From Naegleria lovaniensis (lineage: Eukaryota > Heterolobosea > Eutetramitea > Acrasida > Naegleriidae), in NCBI RefSeq assembly GCF_003324165.1, contig NW_025407831.1, positions 310,001-374,000 on the forward strand: a stretch of DNA of 64,000 bases. The letters are read 5' to 3'. Positions within the stretch are counted from its first letter, which is position 1; each line of letters opens with the position of its first letter. This document shows, one piece after another, positions 33,269 to 45,420 of this stretch. The notes beneath the pieces were generated by a model. The model did not search any database and was not told the origin of the DNA. It worked only from the letters and a program-made list of their open reading frames with translations. The translations under genes were made by a program, and so were the position numbers.

Positions 33269-33286
33269 TTAAAACTGTAAAAAAAC

Positions 33287-34421
33287 ATGTCGTTACGGAG
33301 CTCAACAACGATCAACACCAGTCCTCTTCGGAGAACAATCACTTCTAGCAATCATCATCATCAACCACAAAATCATCATTATCAACAACAAAATGGCGAG
33401 AGTCATGAAGGAGAAAGTTGTTGCAACAGTCAAGCTTTTTCATTGAACTCTTCCATTGAGAGGATGGATGGCTTTGATGTTATTGAAGACGAAGCAAAAA
33501 CATTAATTTCAATCATATTTAACCATGAACCTTTACCTTCCGAAATTTCCTATGATACTGCCATCAGGGTTTTAAAAGAATATCATAAGGCCTGTTTCTC
33601 TAGAGGAGAATACAATCAATGCGAGATAGGGAAAAAAGCAATGTTGTTATTAAAATTTCAAAATGAAAAACGACATATCGACAATATAAAACGGATACAG
33701 CTAAAGGAGAGAGAAGAAATAGAAACGGCGTTTCAGCAGGAAATGGCAGAATTAAAATCCAAATGGGATGACAAGATGGCAATGTTGGAGCATGCATTTG
33801 ATGAATCACGAAAACGACTTTTAGACAAGCACGCCAAGGAATTGGAAGAGTTTCAAGAAAATTTATGGAGGAATTACAGAGAAAATACAATCCCAAAAGT
33901 AGGGATCTTATAACTTTAAAGATGATGGAGGAAACCTTAGCAAGACAAGAATTTTATTTTGAGGCAATTTCGGTAAGTGGTTGAATTTGATTCAAATACC
34001 TTACCGTCCCAAACAGGTCAAAAAAAAGGCAGAAAAGCTTCAAGAAGAAGAAATGAAAAAAGTAATGATGAAATATAGCTCTTCCTACGAAAAGAAAAAA
34101 GCTCATTTACTTAAAAAGCAGCAACATGAGTTGGATAGCTTGGATTTACGACTACGACGAGAAAAAAGTGAATCAATCCAGCAGAGGAATCGAGAGGTTG
34201 AGCAAGTAACCCTTAGATATAGCAACCTTAAAAGTACAGCACAAACTCATCACTCACAATTTGAATCCAAAGCACGTACGTCCCTCATCAAGTCAAACAC
34301 TTCTCTTATTTCTTCGATAAAAAGAATGAATGCTGGTGACACTCGACCTCTTGCTCTCTCTGTGGATCGAAGCTCAGAGAGCGTACGGTATCGATCTCCA
34401 AACTCAAAAACTCGAAAATAA
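33287..34421 (+). CDS. Conserved-looking coiled-coil protein
   Basis: The N-terminus is His/Gln/Asn-rich. A helical hairpin-like stretch (LPSEISYDTAIRVLKEYHKA, then EIGKKAMLLLKFQNEKRH) leads into a long coiled coil that runs to about residue 340. The frame moves one base earlier at about 33878-33890, where REKYNPKSRDLITLKMMEE continues the coil. A 44-nt intron at 33973-34016 (GTAAGT...CAG, phase 0) then joins EFYFEAIS to VKKKAEKLQEEE. The Ser/Arg-rich tail ends YRSPNSKTRK. The P-K-S-R-x-L-x-x-L-K-x-x-E-x-x-L-A-R-Q pattern resembles ciliary or cytoskeletal coiled-coil proteins, but no precise family is claimed. An E2F-like site lies just upstream. Confidence 0.65.
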
Positions 34422-34462
34422 TCAGCACACCATTTCAAAAAAAACCATATTACACAACTACT

Positions 34463-35600
34463 GTTATTTCTTTTCTTTAAAATCCAAGGAATGACTATGC
34501 CATCCTGTCTCGTTGCTGTTTTTTAAGCCTTTTGAAAACATTTCGAATCTTTGGAGTGCATCTCTCTCCCTTTCTTCTTTATCTTTCTTATTCCTTTTGT
34601 ACTTTTGCATTTGTTCGTTGAGATAACTTTTGGCTTGTTGTTTTGTTCGATTCTGTAATGACTCTATTTCTTTAGCTCTCTTTCTTTTCTCAGAGATGAA
34701 AACTTGCTTTCGACTGATGAGTTGTCTTGCTGTTGTGAAACTTCAATGTCTGTGCGAATATTGTGAGACGTCGATGACTCTTCCATAGCTGCTGATTAAC
34801 ATTTTGAGTAGAAGAAGAGCTAGTATTTCGTACAGGCACGGTCGTTGTGTCATCATCCAGAGTATCCACTTCTGACAATTCTTTTTCCAATTTTTGAAGT
34901 TCTTTTTTCTGTTTCTTGCTGGACACTTCATGTTCATCTATTTCATCAGAGAATGAAAGAATGTTTTTGTTTTGTTGTTTCTTTCTCTTGTGCGTTGAAG
35001 AAGTAGCAGTCTCACCCTTTTTTCTTGGAACAATATCATCAAATGGGTTAATGATCACCTCTGCTCGAATAATCTTTGGAGGATAAGCTGAGAAAATGTG
35101 ACAAGTTAGTAGACGATGGCAAGAGGAACTTACTAGGACGATCATTTTGATCCACTTCCAGCTCTGCAATTTTTAACACATTAAATATTGTATTTCCAAC
35201 AACCTGTCCAAATATTGTATGCTTAAAATTTAAGGCTTCCAACTTATTCACTGTAATAAAGAAGCGAGAATCACTCTATTGTTCTGTGCAGCACATGCTA
35301 CTAATCCTCTTTGAATAAATTTTAGTCGTGAATGATATTCTGCTTCAAATTGTTTTCCTTTTTCATAAATTGATCTCCATAATCTCCATTTCCGGTTGGA
35401 TCTCCAGTTTGAACAAATTGGTCAGCAACAATTCTATGGAAAATCATTCCGTTGTAAAAATCCTCCAAACACAATTGCACAAAATTCTTGCAAGCCTTTG
35501 GAGCTTCTTTAGAAAATAATTCAATTTCAACATCACCACAATCTGTGACCAAAACAACCTTTCCTATTTACATGGCATTCGAATATTTATCGTTTTCCAT
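34463..35600 (-). CDS. CWC27: Spliceosomal cyclophilin CWC27-like, frame broken several times
   Basis: CWC27 is a cyclophilin-fold protein of the activated spliceosome. Seen here are KVVLVTDCGDVEIELFSKEA, FHRIVADQFVQTGDPTG, SIYEKGKQFEAEYHSRLKF, SRFFITVNKLEALNFKHTIFG, then the CWC27-specific EVIINPFDDIVPR and C-terminal ETGWHSHSLDFKEKK. A 46-nt intron (35133-35088) lies between NDRP and YPPKIIRAE. Coding shifts frame by one lost base at about 35373, 35272-35278, 34792-34797 and 34686-34695. From the only plausible ATG at 35600 an in-frame TAA follows after ten codons (35570-35568). As in other CWC27 proteins the catalytic residues of active prolyl isomerases look incomplete, so it may be a binding module. 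RBBP4 is divergent, about 200 bases away. Confidence 0.75.
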
Positions 35601-35796
35601 CGTCCGATTGAAAATATTTGTTCCGATCAGATCACCAGATTGTTCAAAAAATAATAATAAAATTTATGAGCAATGAGTGGTGAGATTGAGACTCTTAATA
35701 TTGAATGTGAATTGATTTTAAATGATTCCATACCCTTTGTCTTTGGAAGCGAAGAATAAATTTGACTCATTTTTTGCAATTCCACACCAAAAAATT

Positions 35797-35805
35797 GCGC
35801 CAAAA
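35797..35805 (+). promoter_or_regulatory. E2F-like site GCGCCAAAA beside the RBBP4 start
   Basis: The site ends two bases before the RBBP4 ATG, so it overlaps a very short 5' leader. RBBP4-type genes are E2F-regulated in several lineages; control here is inferred. Confidence 0.4.
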
Positions 35806-35807
35806 AA

Positions 35808-37190
<1,383 letters not shown>

Positions 37191-37226
37191 ATTATTGATT
37201 GTCAATGCAAAATACATCCATTTATT

Positions 37227-40200
37227 TTAGAATATTGAGGAAATCAGTCTTGAAACGTTTTCAGTCAAGGTTCTATCTGCTGTTCTAACTGTGATGGTTC
37301 CACTATTGGCTGTAGCGTTAAATTTGCTGTGAATCAAAATTACATCACTTCTTCCAACAACTCTACAAACACCAATGACCTCCATATCAATAATTTGGAT
37401 AACGGATACCTTTGCTTTTTGCTTTAAAGTATCAATACATCTATTGATGTCGAATGAACCTGTGAGCTTAACAAGATTCTTTTTTTCTTGAGTATATTTT
37501 CTCCAGCCTTCTGCAAATTGAGATGTGGATCCAAAATCAGGATATTCAGTTATGATATCAATTGTGTCAATTGGAATATTAACATTCAAATAGCTGGCAA
37601 AATTTTGCTCATTTGAATAAGCAACTTGTCCAACAAGACGAGTTCCCATAACAATATCCGTTGGGGTTAGAGTAATAGCTACAGAAATTGGTCTTGTGGT
37701 ATCTAATGAGTTAAATGTAAGACCATTTGGTTTTTGTTTAGATTCTACATCGGATTGAATAGTCATTGCAAAGGCAGACGGTGGCGAAAACTGGCAACTG
37801 ATTTGTGGAAGCACAAAACCTCTGTCTGTGGACAACACTAAGGCAACAATTAAAGAATCAGACTTCCAAAACTTGTTGTACTCGACCAATACACGATCAT
37901 CTCGGACTAACTGAACCAAATCTGAGAACGCACTATTATGTGAAGACGTTAATTGCTGAATCATGTAACTGGTTCGCTTGTTCTTTGATTGTGGTACCAT
38001 AGTTTCATTTGATCTAATTATTGGAACTGGTTGAAGAGCAACTGGTTTGCTTGGTTGAAGAATTTGATCAAAGAATGAATCTTGAGTAGTTTGTGGTGTA
38101 GTCACAGTGGTGACCGATGGAGCAGTAGTAGTCATGCTGAAAAATTCATCAAGCTCATTAATTGTAGACTTTGGTGGTGTAACAGAATGTGCAGTTTGAG
38201 GAACAGGATTCGAAGTCATCACCATATCGTTGAAAATGTCATCCACAGAAATAGGCTGTTGCTGAACTGTTGTTGGCTCAATTGTTGTTTGTTGTAGAAC
38301 AGGTTTAGAGGTTGGGCCCTTTGATGTCTTTCGTTTTGGAGCAGTCTTTTTAGGTTGAGTTGATACCTTAGTAGTAGCAGTTGAACTTGAATCAGTAACA
38401 AAAAGATCTTGGTATTTTTGCTTTCTTTTGGCTTCTGCTGTTGAAATGGTGACAGGTGGCTTATGAACCTCGTTGTGATGACTTTCAGAGGAGGGTGATG
38501 TCACCACAGACGTTTGTTTTGATACATTCTCAGTCACGGTTGTTGGAGGAGTTGAAATTTTGACTGGTTCTTCTTCAATTTCACTCTCATTTACCCATCT
38601 TCCTTTTCCTTGCTTCTTTGGAAGAGATGTGCTGATATCAGTTGTGTTATTAGTTCCAGAAAGGGCGCGAGAAGCAATATCAATAGGCGTTGTTGAAACT
38701 ATTCCTGAAGTGGAGACAGGATTTGGAGTTGCTTTAACCGTTGGATAGGCGTTTACCACGAGTCCGGTACGTTTGACAGGCTTGGCGTTTTCTGTGAGCA
38801 AGACCTTCTTTTCTTCACTGTTCAAGTACTTTCTTGATCCTTTTCTGACCAAAACGTTTACATAATCTTGGGCAAAAGACAGATCAACATCAACCTCAAT
38901 GTCCTCATACGCTCCGTCAAGAGGTAAAACACTGTCCATAATTTCTTCCCAGCTATTTCTTTCACAAGCATTTACAAGGGCAAGGAATTCGTAACAGCGT
39001 TGTTGTAAATCTACATTCTTTGAATCCTTGTACTTTCTGACATATTCAACAACCTCATGAGAAGCTACTTTACACTGAGCGACAATTTTAGTCATGGCTG
39101 TAATTATCCAACATCTGGTCTCTTCAAATTCCAATTGACGATCGACCAAATCGCAAAGCTTGCTGAGAATGTCAGATGAGTCATAGTTGGCGTTCATATA
39201 GCTGTATTCTCCGAGGACCCACGCAATAACTTGAATATGAAGATCGTGAATAACATTCTTTGAGTCAATCACATCACAAAAAGTCTCAACGCAATGGCTT
39301 CTCATTTCCTCATCATCTTCATCTATTCCAACTCCTTCTCCAATTACGCTCATCATATTTTGAAGAGCTTCTTGTGGAATGTATTGAGGATCAATTTCGA
39401 ACAACATATTCATGGTATCAAGATACCAAGATATGTTTGGAGAATAATTTTTAGCTAAAATCGAGATCTTTTCTATCAATTCTTTTCTCATATGGGAATC
39501 AATAGATTTTCTAGCAAATTCCAACAATCTCTTTACAATAACAACAACATTATTTGAATTTGTCATTGTGAATAGCAATTCTAATGTTCTTCTTCTCAAA
39601 GTTTCATCAGTGTCTTCAAGGCAGTCAATCACCACCATTTGATGTTGAATGGCATATTTTGGATTAATTTTGACAATTTGGGTCAAAGCTTGAATTCCAA
39701 GATATTTCAAATTGTGATTTGAGCTTGTTACAAATCTGGAAATGGCGCTGGCTGCACTTTCCAACAGCAAATTGTTTGGATAAATAGTTGTAATTGTTTT
39801 TACAAACTCAAAAACAACAGCATGGCCAATATTGAGTCCTGTGTCAGCTCTTTGCATTCCTTCACGAAGTACTTCATATGCAAGCTCAGATGTGGATCTA
39901 TCATCAGCGCAAAGTAACGCAATATTTTTCAAAAGTTTGATTTGAATCCACGGTGCAGGAAGCCTGTGATAATCATAATCTCTAGATAATCTTCTCTCAA
40001 TTATTTGCTTTAGAATAGCAACAAATCCAGGAACTAAATCTTTGAGCTGTCTAACATTTTCTGGAGCACATAAAAGATCATAAATCAGGCACAAAGACGC
40101 ACCCATAACACAAGGATCACGATCACACATGGCGTCTTTAGCGTATTCAATAATATCAGGAACTGATGAAGGAGATATTTGATAGAATCTGTGAAGTGTA

Positions 40201-40880
40201 GAAATAGCCTTCTTTCTTACAATGGGTTTAGCATGTTTTCTCAGCTCAAGAACTTGAGGAAGTAATGCAGGTATGGTTTCTTCGTTCACAACCTTAGCAG
40301 CTGCTGTAAGAGCACAACATGCTGAAACGAAGTTCGTAGACTTCATGTCATTTTGAAGGTTTGCAATCAACAAGAGAAGTAATTCATGCTCAGGAGGTAG
40401 ACACAACGTAACTGCCAAATAGCCCACTCTCTTTTCCAGCATATCCTTGCTCGAAGTTAATTTGATAGCGTTGATGTATCCGAACGAAGCATCATGCCCA
40501 AGCATCTCACAATACAATAGTCTGACCATGTACTCTTTCATCATTTTCTAAAAAGTAGGAATCGTAATAACAAGAAATACATCATGAGAGTCAGTAACAG
40601 TAACAACAATATCAAAACATACTAGAGTAACTTTGGGGTTTTCCATTCCTGTTTTCAGTGTAGCCATTTCTCGGAGGATGATTTTGTCTTCCTCCTGCTT
40701 GGATTTGGCTTCACCAATTCCACGGATGAGTTCAAAAAATTCTATTTGCAATAACCGATAATAAAGGTCATACGATCCGACAATAAATATAATCATTTGC
40801 AAGTTGTATCCCATTACAACCACCAGGTCTAATGTTTCGGAGAGTAACACAGAAAAACATACCTTCGAGTGATTGCTCAT
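37227..40880 (-). CDS. AP-4 adaptor complex epsilon subunit
   Basis: Three exons, 40880-40863, 40741-40623 and 40547-37227, encode about 1,150 residues of a large adaptin that sorts cargo at the trans-Golgi network. The AP-4-specific block LKMMKEYMVRLLYCEMLGHDASFGY forms across the exon 2/3 junction. Others are VGYLAVTLCLPPEHELLLLL, YDYHRLPAPWIQIKLLKNI, HNLKYLGIQAL and ISWYLDTMN, followed by a Ser/Thr/Pro-rich hinge and a C-terminal ear. The N-terminus MSNHSK then FFELIRGIGEAKSKQEED matches epsilon. Exon 1 ends in phase 0 while exon 2 begins two bases into a codon, so one base seems to be missing at the acceptor (40741). A 36-base gap separates this 3' end from the convergent RBBP4 gene. Confidence 0.92.
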
Positions 40881-41074
40881 TTTTTTGTGATTGCGAGTCA
40901 GTACGTGGCAAACATTCTTGGATAGTAGCTTATTATTGTGATGTCAATTATTAATATGAAAACATCTCTTGACGCTGCTGAACTTTCATACATTGCAAAG
41001 AATTCCATCATAATTTTCCGTTGAAAACAACAACCCGCCTCATTCGGATTTCACAAACATCCCGCACAAAAAAA

Positions 41075-42251
41075 ATGGCAACAAAACCCCATCTCATCGA
41101 TACTCTTCCTTCTAGCACCCTCCAAACATTTATTGGTGCGTTCCGTCAAGTTGATTTGACTTCTCCCAAGTCCATCTACGACACCTATGTTCAAGTCGGA
41201 GGAAAATTTAAATGGGATGATGCAGTAACACCACTCTCTAGTTTACAATCTATTGGACTCACACTAGTTTTATATGTAATCATTAGTTATACCATTAGTT
41301 TCATTCTTGGTACTAAAACTCCAAAGGAAATGGAAGAGGAACGTAAAAATCCAACATTTTTCCAGAAGGTGTTGAAATGGGTAGCCTTTTTGCATAATCT
41401 GAACATGACTGTCATTTCACTTGTGTGCTTTTTCGGTTTACTTTTTGAAGTTGCTAAAATTGGTTTAAAGGATGGTTTTTATAGTTTGTTGTGTGATCCA
41501 GAACACAAGTACAATGTTGGATACATTCCATTCTGGACCTACATGGTAAGTGATTGTTTGTTCAATTCAATAATAATAATTTTTAAAAAAACTCGGTAAT
41601 TGGTGGAACAATCGAAATTTAAATTATTATTGAAATATTGAACTCTGTCATGTAGTACTACATGTCAAAATATGTTGAATTGTTTGATACTTTCCTTCTT
41701 GTTATTAGAAGATCTAGACTCAGATTCATTCATACCTATCATCACGTCACAACCATGTCTATTTGCTATTATGGATTGTACACTGGTGGTACAGGTCAAT
41801 GGATTCCAATTGCTCTCAACACTTTCGTACACATCATCATGTATTATTACTACATGAAAGTTACATTGGGCTTTGATGTTTGGTGGAAGGTTTGTATTTG
41901 TTTTGTGGTTATGAATCAGGCCTGATGAAACATACTTGTTTTATAGATGTACTTGACTGATATTCAATTAGTTCAATTCATATTAGATGCTGCTACTTTT
42001 ACTGCCTATTGTTATGTTGAAATGTTCTGGGAGAGACCAAGAGGCAATACTTGTACAGGAAGGTAAGTTGTTGCATGTTTCATGATTCTAAACGTCCCAA
42101 TTTTCTCGTAATTAGTTTTTATGGTTCATTGACAGGAGATATTGTAGTCATTTCTTTCTTCTTCCTATTCTTTAAACTGAGACAAGAAAACGCAAGAGCT
42201 TTGGCAAAGAAGAAGGCAGCTAAAGAACAATTGGCAAAGAAGGAAGAATAG
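41075..42251 (+). CDS. ELO-family very-long-chain fatty acid elongase (3-ketoacyl-CoA synthase)
   Basis: Four exons (41075-41545, 41656-41889, 41947-42062, 42116-42251) encode 318 residues. The enzyme condenses acyl-CoA with malonyl-CoA in the ER. The ELO signature is complete after splicing: KYVELFDTFLLVIRRSRLRFIHTYHH includes the HxxHH catalytic box, followed by HIIMYYYYMK. Six or seven hydrophobic segments are visible. The C-terminus ends KKEE, a dilysine ER-retrieval signal. Introns of 110, 57 and 53 nt have GTAAGT or GTTTGT donors. The ATG at 41075 follows an A-rich leader; an in-frame open stretch runs further upstream but lacks family similarity. The next + strand gene begins 44 bases after the stop. 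Confidence 0.92.
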
Positions 42252-42295
42252 ATTCAAATAAAACATTTTTGATTTCCAAAAACCCAATCAAAAAA

Positions 42296-43430
42296 ATGCT
42301 CAGCAAAAGATCTATGGTCAATTTGATTCGATCAAGCTTCGAGAAGTTCTCAACAAACAAGCTTGTGTTGCCACTCTCCAAAACGTCTGTGGTTAGCAAT
42401 TCATTGATCAAAGTGGACAAGCGAGTATTTATGGTGTCTGCTTTTCATACCAATTTAAAGCCATCGGAGCAACAAAAGCAACCATCATCTGCAGATAAGA
42501 ACAAAAATTTATTTATCTACGAAGAAGAGAAGGATTTAGAAAAGGAAGTGGTTCCAACAGAAGTTTTCAAAGATGAGAAGGTAAATTTTGTAACAATAAT
42601 CCATTACGTGATTAACAAATGTTTTTCTCATTTCAATATTTAGGAACGTATTATGGATGAAGAAGGAGTCAACATTCCATTACTAGTTAAATTTTGGAAA
42701 ATGTATTTTGTTCGTTATGCTGTAATTTCAACTTTGATATTTGGAGTAATTTATATTGGTACGTGATTTCGAAATGATCATGAAATATTGAACTTTATTC
42801 AGTTTGGGAGGTCACAAGCTGGCTTAGCTCTATTACGTTCAAGAATGTAGCAACTGTATCCTTCTATTTTGGGTTTTTAAGTGCTCTCATGTGTTGTGGA
42901 GTAACATGGCTTGCTGTTCTTGCATTTAGCATTCATCCTTCCACTGTGTACAGGTATGTTTCAGAGATTTGATTTGACTTGATTCACACAATCATAGAGC
43001 TGCCATCAAAAAGGTATTGGCTAACAAAACCCTTCGAGATAACATGGTTACACCCTTAACTCCAGGAAAATTCAGAGCATACAGTTATAGTAAGTACAAA
43101 ATTCATAATCATATTGCCTTAATTTTACACCTACTCGTGATAGCCTATCCTGATTTCAACAACGCTCATGAAGTTCCTCTCGTCAGAAGAATTCAATTTT
43201 GGAAACCAAAACGTATGCAACTTTGTTTCCAACTGGTAGACGCCAACAAAAAAACAGCCATGATTTCATGCGACGTGTCGAGAAAGGACGGAATTATCAA
43301 TTTATTAAGAAATAGATTTACTTTCCACTCATTAATTGTGGACATCCCAGACAGAGAAGACAGATTATTTTTGAGAGGAACAGACCAAGACGCTGTCTAT
43401 GAAAATGCAAGTGACATGAAATTAAATTAA
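42296..43430 (+). CDS. Putative mitochondrial membrane protein (Tim21/Coa1-like suggestion)
   Basis: Five exons (42296-42580, 42644-42758, 42803-42953, 42998-43089, 43144-43430) give 309 residues. The N-terminus is basic and Ser/Leu-rich, as in a mitochondrial targeting peptide, and contains SAFHTNLK. Two membrane segments lie near YAVISTLIFGVIYIVW and FYFGFLSALMCCGVTWLAVLAF. The C-terminal domain reads VYRAAIKKVLANKTLRDNM, then PLVRRIQFWKPKRMQLCFQL. This order, membrane anchor then an alpha/beta domain starting with a short helix, recalls Tim21/Coa1 proteins, but the similarity is weak and TMEM186-like proteins are another option. All introns are 44-63 nt with consistent phases, which strongly supports the gene model even though the function is uncertain. 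Confidence 0.75.
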
Positions 43431-43539
43431 GAAATTAAAAGCTCATGATTTTGAAATTTGCGTAATACACTTGTGTCTTAACACGTGTTCGAAATTTCAT
43501 CTTGGAGTTTAAAATTGTTCGAATTTAATAAAACAAAAA

Positions 43540-44106
43540 ATGATCTCGAGCTTTTTGGAGCAGCTGCGGCAATTCAACGCTAGAGAATTTCTGAGCCAAT
43601 TTATTTCTTTGGCTTTTGTGTTATGTAGTGCTCTAGTAATTTGGAAATCAGTATCAATTTATACCAATTGCCAATCGCCAATTGTGGTGGTGTTAACGGG
43701 AAGTATGATTCCAGCTTTTTACCCTGGTGATATTCTTTTCCTAAGTCTCAGTCCTGAACCAGCACGTCTTGGAGATATTGTTGTTTATAAATTGGAAGGA
43801 AAGGAAATTCCGATTGTGCACAGAGTGATCCGATTGCATAATGTTCATAATCAAACCAATTTATTCGAAGGAAAAGACGATGATAATTTGAAAATGTTAA
43901 CGAAAGGTGATAATAATGGTTATGATGATAGATTTGGAATTTACACTAAAAAACTGCAATGGTTGCATAGAAATCATATGGTAGGAAGAGCAAAGTCTAT
44001 TTTGCCATATATCGGTCAGGTTACAATAATTATGAACAATTATCCTGCAGTGAAATATATTGTTGTTGGCCTCTTAATTTTGCTTGTTTTAACGAATAAG
44101 GAATAA
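43540..44106 (+). CDS. SEC11: Signal peptidase complex catalytic subunit SEC11
   Basis: This intronless 188-residue enzyme removes signal peptides in the ER. An N-terminal membrane segment (FISLAFVLCSALVIWKSVSIY) is followed by the catalytic blocks: VVVLTGSMIPAFYPGDILF with the nucleophilic Ser, IVHRVIRLH with the His that replaces the bacterial Lys, and LTKGDNNGYDDRFGIY with the conserved Asp residues. A second hydrophobic segment (YIVVGLLILLVLTN) ends the protein. Length and motif order match eukaryotic SEC11. The genes on either side are on the same strand with gaps of about 90-110 bases. Confidence 0.95.
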   Translation: MISSFLEQLRQFNAREFLSQFISLAFVLCSALVIWKSVSIYTNCQSPIVVVLTGSMIPAFYPGDILFLSLSPEPARLGDIVVYKLEGKEIPIVHRVIRLHNVHNQTNLFEGKDDDNLKMLTKGDNNGYDDRFGIYTKKLQWLHRNHMVGRAKSILPYIGQVTIIMNNYPAVKYIVVGLLILLVLTNKE

Positions 44107-44196
44107 GGAAGTAATACTACCATTCTCTTTGCTCAACTAATTATTTAATATTGTTTGTAGTGAGATTTTCATCAATTAAATTATTTTCAATTAAAA

Positions 44197-44739
44197 ATGT
44201 CTAATCTGCTCTCTAAGAAGTCTTGGCATGTTCAATCAACTCGGAATCGAGAAAGAGTGAGAAGGGACGAACAACAGGAAAAGGAAAAACATCAATCCGA
44301 AGAAAAGAAGAGAAAAAAGGAGGAGTCTCAAAAAACACTGGACTCTTTCAAGAGACTAAAACCATCTTCATCATCCGACCATCAACAGTTGAATATTCTT
44401 GATCTGTCTAGCAATTTGATTCAAAATTCCGAAGCAGGGAATAGTGTCATTTCTAATTCAAAACCACAGATCCCTGAAGGAGTTTCATTCAAAAGTGCTC
44501 TCAAATACGATCATCAATCACTCTTTCATAAAGTAGTAGTCAATGACAACGTCAATCGTTCGGACTTTTCCGATAAGAAACGCTCAACAGAAGACTCGAA
44601 AGTAAAGAAGAAAAAGCAAACAAAGGACAATCCACCTCCCTCCATGGATGACCTTCTCAAAGAGTATCAAGCTCGAAATGCGATTGAGTCAGCAAAAACA
44701 AAAGCCTTGTTGGAACAATCAAAGAAAACGAACAAGTAA
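44197..44739 (+). CDS. LENG1-like nuclear protein
   Basis: The 180-residue, charged protein begins MSNLLSKKSWHVQSTRNRER and continues VRRDEQQEKEKHQ, matching the CIR/LENG1 N-terminal motif (LPKKSWHV...N..RVRRDE). Its C-terminal PPSMDDLLKEYQARNAIESA and KALLEQSKK also correspond to the LENG1 tail. LENG1 relatives are associated with spliceosomal preparations, but the precise function is unsettled. The middle is Ser/Lys-rich and probably disordered. There are no introns. The next gene on the same strand starts within about 45 bases. Confidence 0.75.
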   Translation: MSNLLSKKSWHVQSTRNRERVRRDEQQEKEKHQSEEKKRKKEESQKTLDSFKRLKPSSSSDHQQLNILDLSSNLIQNSEAGNSVISNSKPQIPEGVSFKSALKYDHQSLFHKVVVNDNVNRSDFSDKKRSTEDSKVKKKKQTKDNPPPSMDDLLKEYQARNAIESAKTKALLEQSKKTNK

Positions 44740-44782
44740 TTAGAAAATATGGATCCAATTTTTGAATCATCACCAAACAAAA

Positions 44783-45409
44783 ATGAAAAGCACAAAAACA
44801 CTGGGTATCTGCCCAACAAAACCGAAAGCATCACAAACAAAAATCGGAAAGGAAATTCAATTAATTATTAACAAATGGGAGGAGAGCGTTTTGAATGGTG
44901 GTGAAATTTTAACCGGGTTGGAGCGATTATTAATTGAAGAAGATTACATGGAAAGCCCATACTGGGGCGTATTTCAACACGGGCCAAAAGGTTTAGGTGA
45001 AGTACTCAAGGAGAAAGTCACAAAAAAGGTTTATTCAGAAATATTAGACTCACTGGTTAAATTACAAAATATTATTTACGTATCGTTAAAAGGTTATCTT
45101 CAAGAAATTATGAATTTAGTGGCAGGGAATAGTTATGATGGAGGCAGTACCGAAGAAGAAAAATTGTTTCAATCTGTCATTGACGCACTTCAAAATGATT
45201 TTACGATGAAAGAGTTAATACTTGGCGAATGTAAAAAGATGTCTACTTTTGAGAGAAAAGAATATCTCAAACAGATGCAAGATGCATCAAAACACAACAA
45301 TGAAAGCCAATCAAGCTACGCCATGAGTAATTCCACAATGTCATTCTATGTACAGTCATGGAATATATCTCCTTATTTAGAGAGAGCCAAATCTATTATT
45401 TCTCGATGA
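44783..45409 (+). CDS. Unrecognised soluble protein, about 208 residues
   Basis: I do not recognise this protein. It begins Lys/Thr-rich (MKSTKTLGICPTK) and continues with a mostly helical, mixed-charge body: KIGKEIQLIINKWEESV, YWGVFQHGPKGLGEVLKEKV, FTMKELILGECKKM. The ATG at 44783 is the first in the coding frame. Another ATG at 44749 opens a different frame that reads about 40 codons before stopping, so an upstream start plus a frame error is possible. It has no membrane segment or signal peptide. It converges with the C2-domain gene, leaving about a 10-base gap. Confidence 0.6.
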   Translation: MKSTKTLGICPTKPKASQTKIGKEIQLIINKWEESVLNGGEILTGLERLLIEEDYMESPYWGVFQHGPKGLGEVLKEKVTKKVYSEILDSLVKLQNIIYVSLKGYLQEIMNLVAGNSYDGGSTEEEKLFQSVIDALQNDFTMKELILGECKKMSTFERKEYLKQMQDASKHNNESQSSYAMSNSTMSFYVQSWNISPYLERAKSIISR

Positions 45410-45420
45410 AACTAAAAGTA

